Assembly (NCBI GenBank): GCA_030044395.1
Contig: JASHVW010000192.1
Location: 1 to 5,445 of the forward strand
Length of the DNA: 5,445 nucleotides
Direction: 5' to 3'
From: Verrucomicrobiia bacterium
GTDB lineage: Bacteria > Verrucomicrobiota > Verrucomicrobiia > Limisphaerales > UBA11358
Below, piece by piece: positions 1-5,445 of the stretch; within the stretch, counting starts at the first letter, position 1, and every line of letters starts with the position of its first letter. The position numbers were made by a program, and so were the translations under genes. The notes beneath the pieces were generated by a model. It saw only the letters and a program-made list of their open reading frames with translations. It was not told the origin of the DNA and searched no databases.

Positions 1-543
1 GCGATGCAATTGCTTGACAGGCTAAAGGCGCTCGGGATTGACCGGCATTCGTTGCCGGACAATCTAAACGAATTTTTCGGCATATTCGGCAGCGAACGTC
101 AGAATGTCATCAAGGCGTGCGATATTGTCCGGCACAGCCCGCTGATCGGGTCGAAAATTCCGGTGCATGGTTTGTTGATGGACATTGAAACGGGGAAATT
201 GGACTGGATCGTCAATGGTTACGAGGCATTACAGTCACAAGCGCAGGCGGCAGCTGCCGATTTCGACAAAATCAGCGCGCTCGGCGCCCTGAAGAATTTT
301 GAGATGGGAGAGATGAAATTTCCCGAAACAAAGATCGGCGAATTGGCAACGAAGGCGGAGAATTTGGTTTCAAGCGAGGCGGGACAAATCGCCGCGGAAG
401 CGCGGGAACAGATTCAAGCTGCTGAGGCGGTTGTCCAATCGGCGCAGAATACGGCGACACAGATTGTCGAAAAATACCGGCCGCGGCCGCCGAAAATTCC
501 CGTGCCGCCGCCGATTCCCAGGCGCATTAATGTGAAGAGATAA
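1..543 (+). CDS. Carbonic anhydrase-like protein C-terminus with helical and Pro-rich extension (5' partial)
   Basis: The reading frame is open to the window edge, and the first Met (base 4) has no ribosome binding site, so this is probably the 3' part of a longer gene. Numbering from that Met, residues 1-74 resemble the C-terminal end of beta-class carbonic anhydrases (zinc enzymes interconverting CO2 and bicarbonate). The recognisable core is NVIKACDIVRHSPLIGSKIP, then VHGLLMDIETGKLDWIVNGY, matching the family's 'R-x-HPLIP..-VHGLxxDxxTGKL' ending. The zinc-binding Cys/His/Cys residues would lie upstream, outside the window, so catalytic competence cannot be judged. Residues 75-158 are rich in Ala, Gln and Glu and look like long amphipathic helices. 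Residues 159-179 form a Pro/Arg-rich basic tail (RPRPPKIPVPPPIPRR). The family normally ends near residue 74, so the tail is an added module of unknown role. The family match is from memory of sequence patterns. The alternative is a complete 179-residue protein of unknown function. Confidence 0.6.
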   Translation, partial: AMQLLDRLKALGIDRHSLPDNLNEFFGIFGSERQNVIKACDIVRHSPLIGSKIPVHGLLMDIETGKLDWIVNGYEALQSQAQAAAADFDKISALGALKNFEMGEMKFPETKIGELATKAENLVSSEAGQIAAEAREQIQAAEAVVQSAQNTATQIVEKYRPRPPKIPVPPPIPRRINVKR

Positions 544-578
544 GCGTTGGCAAAGTCCTTGAGGCCTATTCGGGGAGG

Positions 579-2414
579 TCATGAGAGGGTGCGCCTGTAA
601 TCGGCCAGGCGCCAGTTCAGAAAGGCCGAACAATGTTTTGGCGTGGCCTTGTTTCGCAGGGGCCAATAGGCTGCGAAATCCTTCTGCAACTGCTTCAGTT
701 CGCGGATTCCAATTCGCGCCAATTTCCTTGCCTTCGAATATTCCGCCGCGGCCACCGCGTGCTGCCACAACATAAATTTGCACGACTGTGCCGCCATCCG
801 CGCCGCCAGTTCCAATTCGCGCGCCAGCAGCTTCGCCGACTTTGCCTTTACCGTGGCGCGCCGCAAAACAAAGCGCTGCCTTTCGATTTCTCCCAGCGTG
901 GCGCGAATTCTCGCGGGTTCGATTTTGGAAAACCATTTCAATCCGTTGCGGCAGAACAATTCGCGCTCTTCCGGCTTCGGCGCGGCGATGACCGTTCCCA
1001 GAGGCGTTTCATTCGCCGCGCTGACGCCTAGCTTCTTGTGGGCGAAGCCCAGTTGGATTGCCGCTCGCGCAATTTCCTGAGTTCCGAAAATGTCGCGGCC
1101 CAAAACCGGCTCCAGCGTTCGTTCGTCGAAATTCCGAACGTTCCAAGCCAGCGACGCCCCGGCGACGAGCATCGGCCAGCTTGCAGCCAGAGGATTTGGA
1201 TGACCGCCATCGCCCCAATCGCAAATCAGATAGCCCAGCGCCCCGAATTTTTTGCCCGCTTTTGCCGCCGCCCGGAGATTGCCGAGCGCATTGTCATGTC
1301 GTCCAACCAGGGTTTGCCAGGTTGAAGTGCCTGGGCAGATGTAAAATGGAATTTTAGATTTTGCGAACTGTGCGGCTTCGCGTTCAAACGGATGACTCGC
1401 CTCGTAACCCCAGTTCAGGGCGATGGCATTTTTCGGCAGAGCCCGGATCAGTTTGGGATATTTCAGAATAATGTCGCCCCAGAACATCATGGTCTTGCCA
1501 CGGACCGAAAGTTCCCGGTGGATTTTTTTCAAAAAATCCAAATAGACATGGCCTTTACCGAGACGTTCGCAGGCTGCTTTGCTTTGGCCGCATCCGAGGT
1601 CCCAGGTCTCGTCGCAGCCGACATTGAAAAATTTACTGTTAAAATTTGGCAGCAATTCGCCGTAAAGCGCCCGCAGGAATGGGACCGTGCCAGGATGGTT
1701 AGGAGCCAGCGTCGTCGGCCGCCGGACAAATTCGCCGCTGGGATCCGGATAAGGCGCGGATACCTCGGCGAGTTTTCTGACTTTGGGATGTTCAAGAAGA
1801 TAGCGTAAATGCCCGAATGAATTTTGATTCGGGACCAGGTCAATGCCCAGATCGCGGCAACGGGCATCCAGAATTTGGATTTCCCCGGCCGTAAGCGCGC
1901 CCCAGCTTTGCCAGACGGATTTGAATTTGCGATAAGCGAAGGTGTGTTCGGTGTAAAGCTGAAGCTCGTTGATTTTGAAATCGGCCAGGTTTTCGGCGAA
2001 CTCGAGGAGCGTTTGCAGTTTCGGCACGCGTCCGCGGGAAATGTCGAGCATGACGCCGCGGCGCGCGAAATCCGGCCAATCCCGGATTTTGAGACAGGGC
2101 AGGCGGCAACCGTATTGGCGGAGCAATTGGCGCAAGGTTGCGGCCGCGGCCCGCAGGCCGGGCAGTTCGCGGAAGGCAAGTTCGATTCCGTTCCTGGAAA
2201 TCGTCAAGCCGTAAAACTCTTTTTGCGGAACAGGCACACCTGCCGCGCTGCTTGAACCGTCTCGATTCAATCGAATCCCGGCCCGCGGGACGCCGGCCGT
2301 TGCGCACCACAGGCGCGGGCTTCGCAGGATAAAATTCACCGTTTCTTTCGGGAGCGTGAACGTTCCTGGAAAATTGTTTAGCGAACGGGGAGGTGGCAGG
2401 AGATCAAATCTCAT
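579..2414 (-). CDS. Glycoside hydrolase family 20-type glycosidase (beta-N-acetylhexosaminidase-like)
   Basis: This predicted exo-glycosidase of 611 residues probably removes terminal N-acetylhexosamine or a related sugar. In GH20 enzymes an Asp-Glu pair supports substrate-assisted catalysis. Residues 1-110 fit the small alpha/beta domain that precedes the barrel (start MRFDLLPPPRSLNNFPG). The TIM barrel begins near 112 with DWPDFARRGVMLDISRGR, a typical GH20 entry motif, and runs to about 425. The putative catalytic pair is D268-E269 in FFNVGCDETWDLG. The usual His and second Gly of HxGGDE are Asn264 and Cys267, which points to a divergent subfamily. Trp residues in MFWGD (310-314), LNWGYE (333-338) and CDWGDGG (398-404) could line the sugar site. 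Residues 440-611 are a basic, mostly helical C-terminal domain. No signal peptide is visible, so a cytosolic location is inferred. The ATG lies 11 bp after the methyltransferase stop, without a clear Shine-Dalgarno sequence. The family call is firm, the substrate is not. Confidence 0.88.
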   Translation of the reverse strand: MRFDLLPPPRSLNNFPGTFTLPKETVNFILRSPRLWCATAGVPRAGIRLNRDGSSSAAGVPVPQKEFYGLTISRNGIELAFRELPGLRAAAATLRQLLRQYGCRLPCLKIRDWPDFARRGVMLDISRGRVPKLQTLLEFAENLADFKINELQLYTEHTFAYRKFKSVWQSWGALTAGEIQILDARCRDLGIDLVPNQNSFGHLRYLLEHPKVRKLAEVSAPYPDPSGEFVRRPTTLAPNHPGTVPFLRALYGELLPNFNSKFFNVGCDETWDLGCGQSKAACERLGKGHVYLDFLKKIHRELSVRGKTMMFWGDIILKYPKLIRALPKNAIALNWGYEASHPFEREAAQFAKSKIPFYICPGTSTWQTLVGRHDNALGNLRAAAKAGKKFGALGYLICDWGDGGHPNPLAASWPMLVAGASLAWNVRNFDERTLEPVLGRDIFGTQEIARAAIQLGFAHKKLGVSAANETPLGTVIAAPKPEERELFCRNGLKWFSKIEPARIRATLGEIERQRFVLRRATVKAKSAKLLARELELAARMAAQSCKFMLWQHAVAAAEYSKARKLARIGIRELKQLQKDFAAYWPLRNKATPKHCSAFLNWRLADYRRTLS

Positions 2415-2425
2415 GGGTAAAGCAA

Positions 2426-3952
2426 TCAGCTCTTGATAGCTTGTTCCATGATAAATTCCGCCTGAAATCTAGTTTGCCCTTCAGGATTAAAATGCTTTTG
2501 GTTCCGAACAAGCGTCCATTGATCCAGTAGTCCTGCTTCTTCCGCAATTGCGTGAATGTTAAGGCGTTCAAGCAAGTCAACTGTGATCGGCCGTTTGGAA
2601 TCCTCAAACAAAAGTGAAGCAATAAATTGCAGGCAGGGTTCGGAGTTTAAAATTTCCGTAACGACTTTTGCCTCATCCTCAATTTCAAACGGCAGAAAAT
2701 AACACGTGTCATCGAATAAAACGGGCTTGTTTTGGAATGGTTTTACAAAAACGAAGCGCGGAGATTTGTGGAGTCCGGAAATTGCAACCTTCCATGGCGC
2801 AAACGAGTAATCGCCAACTCCGAAAAGCGCGAACGGAATTCGATTCGAATAGATGGAACTTTTTCGGCCATCAAAAAGTTTTTTATGCGATTGAAGGTAG
2901 TTCCATGTGCGCGGAGCATTGGCGGAAATTACGGATGTATCCTCGCCAATCCGCGTTTGCGTTACCAAAACAACGCGTTCCGGCTCGGCGCAACCGTTCG
3001 CAAGATCGGAACACTTCAAAAGTGGAAAGAGGTAATTCGGTTCCAACTCAACCTTCTCGCCAAATTTATTTTGCAAATGATTGCCGCCGTTTCGACGGAG
3101 TTCCATCACGGACGAACAATCATGTTTCACCCCCGAACGCCATTGGTAAGGGCAAAGTCCTTCCAGGTGCTGCAACTTTCGATACGAGCGGACGTCTGAA
3201 ACCAAATCCTGCCCCGCCAAACCTAAAATTCTGGACGGGCTGTTAGCGCCGAGATTTTCAAATACCTTTGCCTCAGCCAATGCCCCCGGTCCGGTGTGGA
3301 GAAGCAACAAACAAGCGTTGACGGATGCTCCGAAATGTTTCTTTGCGTCAATTTTGTAAAGCGCCGCGTTTAAAATTCGTCCATCGTTTTGCCAGGCGAA
3401 CCGCAGGAGTTTTCGGGCAATTGCCGTTTTGCACAACATCGCTATCATTGCCTGTTTTCCACGCAATGCCTGCGCCAGTTGAATGAGCATCCACTCCGAA
3501 ATATCAAAATTGGATTTTCCTGTGCGTGCCTCGATTCCGCGAAAACCCTGAAAATTGCTTTTAGTCGGGAGATTTCCGGCGTTGAGAGTTGAGAGAGTTG
3601 CATTCGTGACCCACGGCAGGTTGCCGAGAACCAGCAGTTGTCCGTTGAATGCCTGAAGTTCTGTTGTCCAATTATGTTTGAAAAAATCTCGCGTCTCAAT
3701 CGTCGCCCGACTTGCCGCGCCAGCGGCCGCAAGGGCGCGACGGGCCGACTCGACATATTCGGCGTTTATGTCGAAGCCAAACAATTTTGCCTTTGTAAAA
3801 AAGTTGGCGGCGGCGAGCAGAAATGAGCCGAGGCCGCAAGTCGGTTCGATAACAATTTCCGGCGCAATTCCTTGCCGCGAAAGAAAACTACAAATTTCTT
3901 CTGCCAAAACCAGCGGCGTCTGAAAATCTCCGAACTCGATTTTTGCGCTCAT
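2426..3952 (-). CDS. Type II-like N6-adenine DNA methyltransferase of an R-M pair
   Basis: This 508-residue DNA methyltransferase is predicted to transfer a methyl group from S-adenosylmethionine to adenine in the site cut by the adjacent nuclease, protecting host DNA. Residues 7-24 (FGDFQTPLVLAEEICSFL) match motif X of N6-adenine methyltransferases. Residues 35-48 (IEPTCGLGSFLLAA) are motif I, the SAM-binding loop. Residues 109-114 (LGNLPW) are catalytic motif IV, a variant of (N/D)PP(Y/W) with Leu in the second position. The part after about residue 220, including YQWRSGVKHD (269-278), is presumably the target-recognition region. The motif order X-I-IV and the large C-terminal half suggest the gamma group. 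I chose the Met at 3952 rather than the in-frame start at 4018: motif X begins right after it, a GAGG ribosome site precedes it, and it gives the ATGA overlap with the nuclease gene. The longer form would add 22 residues unlike the family. G+C is lower than in the flanking metabolic genes. Confidence 0.88.
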   Translation of the reverse strand: MSAKIEFGDFQTPLVLAEEICSFLSRQGIAPEIVIEPTCGLGSFLLAAANFFTKAKLFGFDINAEYVESARRALAAAGAASRATIETRDFFKHNWTTELQAFNGQLLVLGNLPWVTNATLSTLNAGNLPTKSNFQGFRGIEARTGKSNFDISEWMLIQLAQALRGKQAMIAMLCKTAIARKLLRFAWQNDGRILNAALYKIDAKKHFGASVNACLLLLHTGPGALAEAKVFENLGANSPSRILGLAGQDLVSDVRSYRKLQHLEGLCPYQWRSGVKHDCSSVMELRRNGGNHLQNKFGEKVELEPNYLFPLLKCSDLANGCAEPERVVLVTQTRIGEDTSVISANAPRTWNYLQSHKKLFDGRKSSIYSNRIPFALFGVGDYSFAPWKVAISGLHKSPRFVFVKPFQNKPVLFDDTCYFLPFEIEDEAKVVTEILNSEPCLQFIASLLFEDSKRPITVDLLERLNIHAIAEEAGLLDQWTLVRNQKHFNPEGQTRFQAEFIMEQAIKS

Positions 3953-4602
3953 GCAAGCCTCAACACTCCTTCTACCTGTCCGGCCTTTTCTATGACCCGT
4001 GAATATTGAAGCCGCCACTGCAGCGCGTTGGAAATAGTCAAATAGCCCAGGTGCGGCGGAATGCGGAGAATTTCACTGGCAAGTTTTTCCGCTTCAATGT
4101 CATCAATGTATAAACGCCGATCTTCGAAAAACGCCAGAATATCGTCACGGTTTGCGCCGTTTTCAACCATCTTTCGCAAACCGATCGTCATTTGGTAATC
4201 GCCCGTAAATTCCTTTTCCACGAAAATGGTATGCAGTATTTCGAGCCGGCCAGTCTTTGTTTCGGTGTCATCATGCTTGTCATAAACAAAAATCAGCAGC
4301 GAATAACCGAGTCCGTAGATTTTCTGTCGGGCGTTTTTGAAAGGACAAGATGATTGCGGTTGCTTGATGCTTGTCACCTTGATGTCCACTTCCAGCTCCG
4401 GAAAATCAATTCCTTTGGCCGAATTTCCCCGGAGGTATTGATATTTGCCTTGGAGATAAGCCTGAAATTTTTGCTCGAAATAAGTGCCAACGGCTTTTCC
4501 GTCTGTCACGCCATACATTGACGGCTCTGGAAATTGTGATTCCTCTTTGGCGAAAGTAACTGCTTCGCTCCGCAGAGTTTCAAGGGTCAAAAGCGCAGGC
4601 AC
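3949..4602 (-). CDS. Type II-like restriction endonuclease, PD-(D/E)XK fold
   Basis: This 217-residue protein is predicted to cut unmethylated DNA and to be the nuclease partner of the downstream methyltransferase. A likely PD-(D/E)XK active site lies in KGIDFPELEVDIKVTS: D66, then D73-x-K75, with E69 and E71 nearby as possible extra metal ligands. The preceding GVTDGKAVGTYFEQKFQAYL (31-50) is a conserved-looking helical block in which E43 could also contribute. SIKQPQSSCPFKNARQKIYG (78-97) looks like a DNA-facing basic segment, and YSLLIFVYD (100-108) a core strand. The C-terminal block around YLTISNALQWRLQYSR (187-202) completes what I recall as a family of restriction enzymes encoded next to N6-adenine methyltransferases. 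The only plausible starts are GTG at 4602 or TTG at 4590, because an in-frame TAA lies four codons upstream of the GTG. No good Shine-Dalgarno sequence is seen at either. The 3' end overlaps the methyltransferase start. The cut site cannot be read from sequence. Confidence 0.8.
   Translation of the reverse strand: MPALLTLETLRSEAVTFAKEESQFPEPSMYGVTDGKAVGTYFEQKFQAYLQGKYQYLRGNSAKGIDFPELEVDIKVTSIKQPQSSCPFKNARQKIYGLGYSLLIFVYDKHDDTETKTGRLEILHTIFVEKEFTGDYQMTIGLRKMVENGANRDDILAFFEDRRLYIDDIEAEKLASEILRIPPHLGYLTISNALQWRLQYSRVIEKAGQVEGVLRLA
3958..3971 (-). promoter_or_regulatory. Ribosome binding site of the methyltransferase, inside the nuclease gene
   Basis: Read on the minus strand, the segment is AAGGAGTGTTGAGG. 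Its GAGG (3958-3961) sits 5 nt before the ATG at 3952, and a stronger-looking AAGGAG (3966-3971) sits 13 nt before it. Both lie in the last codons of the endonuclease. The site supports the 3952 start and suggests translational coupling through the ATGA overlap. It is the clearest Shine-Dalgarno-like sequence in the window. Confidence 0.55.
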
Positions 4603-4611
4603 AACCGCAAG

Positions 4612-4647
4612 TTAATCGTTCGACACTTCCGCGCAAGCTTTCTTCAT
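4612..4647 (-). other. Possible 11-codon leader or remnant reading frame between leuD and the nuclease
   Basis: An ATG one base after the leuD stop opens the frame MKKACAEVSND and ends at TAA. It is in the same frame as the endonuclease, whose GTG follows after three more codons. Its first nine bases (ATGAAGAAA) equal the first nine bases of leuD. It could be a translated leader, the stump of a gene that once followed leuD, or chance. There is no ribosome binding site evidence beyond its position at the leuD stop, so confidence is low. Confidence 0.15.
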
Positions 4648-4648
4648 G

Positions 4649-5200
4649 TCACTTCGCAATCATTCCTGTTTGTCGCGCATAGTTGAACAATCCACCGGCA
4701 TCCACCACGGGACGGACGTCGCCGAGGGGTTTGAATTTATGGACCTTGCCGGTGTTCTTCACGGTCACCGCATGCGTATCGAGGTCCACGGTCACCACGT
4801 CGCCGGTTTTCAAGGTGTCGCAGAGGCGTTCGGTCAATTCGCAGGGATACAGTTCTCCGGTGGCGACGGAGTTGCGGAAGAAAATGCGCGCGAAACTTTC
4901 CGCGAGAACGATGCGGCAGCCTGCCGAGCCGAGCGCGATGGGGGCATGCTCGCGGGAACTGCCGCAGCCAAAATTCCGTCCGGCGACGACAATCGGATAT
5001 TCCGCGTCGAGGGCGCCTTGCTTGATAAAGCGCGCGGGATAAAGCGACTCCGGAAGGCCGGCCAGGGCGTAGCTGCCAAGTTTCTCGTATTCTTCAGGAA
5101 TCGTGGGCACGAGATTCAAATACTGCGCGGAAATAATCTGGTCGGTGTCAATATTGTCGCGCACGACATAAACCGGGCCGGTGAAACTTGTTTTCTTCAT
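4649..5200 (-). CDS. leuD: 3-isopropylmalate dehydratase small subunit
   Basis: This 183-residue small subunit contributes the swivel domain of isopropylmalate isomerase. With the iron-sulfur large subunit LeuC it converts 2-isopropylmalate to 3-isopropylmalate in leucine biosynthesis in the cytosol. Diagnostic sequences are DNIDTDQIISAQYL (15-28), GRNFGCGSSREHAP (74-87), which is the substrate-binding signature of the aconitase swivel domain, and FARIFFRNSVATGELYP (103-119). The segment EEYEKLGSYALAGLP (36-50) and the end VVDAGGLFNYARQTGMI resemble, from memory, the plant-chloroplast/chlamydial LeuD type more than the enterobacterial one. The length is slightly above the compact LeuD form (about 160-170 residues). 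The substrate loop after DTDQII reads YLNL, so a homoaconitase or other aconitase-family substrate is not fully excluded. leuC is not in the window and may lie upstream. The ATG at 5200 lacks a strong Shine-Dalgarno sequence, and the upstream gene ends 35 bp away, so cotranscription is plausible. Confidence 0.93.
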   Translation of the reverse strand: MKKTSFTGPVYVVRDNIDTDQIISAQYLNLVPTIPEEYEKLGSYALAGLPESLYPARFIKQGALDAEYPIVVAGRNFGCGSSREHAPIALGSAGCRIVLAESFARIFFRNSVATGELYPCELTERLCDTLKTGDVVTVDLDTHAVTVKNTGKVHKFKPLGDVRPVVDAGGLFNYARQTGMIAK

Positions 5201-5235
5201 GTGCTCAATTTGGCGGCAACCGCAGCGATTTTCAA

Positions 5236-5445
5236 TCAGATTTCAATTGTGGGTTTCTCCGGCGGCAACGGTTGTGAAGCCCGTTCCTCGCGTTTGCGCA
5301 GAACAATGACGGCGACCACGCATGCCGACCAGGTGGGTAAATCGTCCGCGAGCGGAACGAGTTTTAAAACAAATGTTGGCAATAACAGCCAATGAAAGCC
5401 AATGGCCCAACTCGTCAAAAACATCGTAATCACATCTATCGTATC
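5236..5445 (-). CDS. C-terminal fragment of a small membrane protein (5' partial)
   Basis: The frame is open to the window edge. The in-frame GTG at 5433 has no ribosome site, so I treat the 69 visible residues as the end of a longer protein. They show a hydrophobic stretch, ITMFLTSWAIGFHWLLLP then TFVLKLVPL, a short polar link (ADDLPTW) and a second hydrophobic stretch, SACVVAVIVL. A charged tail follows (RKREERASQPLPPEKPTIEI). This fits one or two membrane helices with a cytosolic C-terminus, the RKRE cluster agreeing with the positive-inside rule. I do not recognise the family. It lies 35 bp upstream of leuD on the same strand and could share its transcript, but nothing ties it to leucine synthesis. 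Confidence 0.6.
   Translation of the reverse strand, partial: DTIDVITMFLTSWAIGFHWLLLPTFVLKLVPLADDLPTWSACVVAVIVLRKREERASQPLPPEKPTIEI

Noticed and set aside
544..578. Possible bidirectional terminator between the converging genes
   Set aside because: Only the short palindrome AGGCCT is present. There is no stable stem and no T-run on either strand.
633..1357. Several plus-strand open frames opposite the GH20 gene
   Set aside because: They overlap one another and the well-supported GH20 frame, are rich in Arg, Pro and Ser as expected for antisense of G+C-rich coding DNA, and match no family.
1520..1539. Perfect 9-bp inverted repeat (GGATTTTTT / AAAAAATCC) with a 2-bp spacer, like a small hairpin with a T-run
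   Set aside because: It lies within the GH20 coding region and encodes LDFLKKIH. The arms are A/T homopolymers, and no gene end is nearby, so it is most likely chance from codon choice.
2668..3246. Plus-strand open frame (192 codons) opposite the methyltransferase
   Set aside because: There is no domain or ribosome site, and the opposite strand encodes methyltransferase sequence throughout.
3953..4018. Longer methyltransferase start at 4018, adding 22 residues
   Set aside because: The extra residues lie entirely over the nuclease coding sequence and look non-natural (Arg/Gly-rich). Motif X and a ribosome site support the 3952 start.
4646..5395. Long plus-strand open frame (249 codons) opposite leuD
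   Set aside because: leuD on the minus strand has unmistakable family motifs. The antisense frame shows no recognisable domain and runs across two minus-strand genes.

Overview
The window looks like a bacterial chromosome segment with densely packed genes. One gene fragment runs on the plus strand at the left edge. Everything else is a minus-strand train reading right to left: the tail of a membrane protein, leuD, a restriction endonuclease, a DNA methyltransferase and a family 20 glycoside hydrolase. A Verrucomicrobiota-like or related PVC-group host is my best guess. It rests on the LeuD type, which resembles the plant-chloroplast/chlamydial form from memory, on a cytosolic-looking GH20 enzyme, and on mostly weak Shine-Dalgarno sequences. 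This is inference, because no marker gene is present.

Layout: bases 1-543 (+) hold the C-terminal part of a protein resembling the end of a beta-class carbonic anhydrase, followed by an Ala/Gln-rich helical extension and a Pro/Arg-rich tail. It converges with the GH20 gene across a 35-bp gap. Bases 579-2414 (-) encode a complete GH20-type glycosidase. Bases 2426-3952 (-) encode an N6-adenine DNA methyltransferase, and 3949-4602 (-) its PD-(D/E)XK restriction endonuclease partner. The two overlap by ATGA and form a compact type II restriction-modification (R-M) pair. Bases 4649-5200 (-) encode LeuD of leucine biosynthesis. Bases 5236-5445 (-) are the 3' end of a small membrane protein that runs off the window. 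No gene-free stretch exceeds 50 bp.

How the genes fit together: leuD and the GH20 gene are metabolic, while the R-M pair between them is a defence or selfish module. Hand-counted 60-base samples give about 38-47% G+C in the R-M core, against about 58-63% in leuD and GH20. This suggests the R-M pair was acquired and dropped into a co-directional run, with very short junctions of 46 bp to leuD and 11 bp to GH20. I found no transposase, tRNA, CRISPR array or clear attachment site. The system most worth a second look is the R-M pair with its junctions. The second is the carbonic-anhydrase-like protein with an unusual tail.
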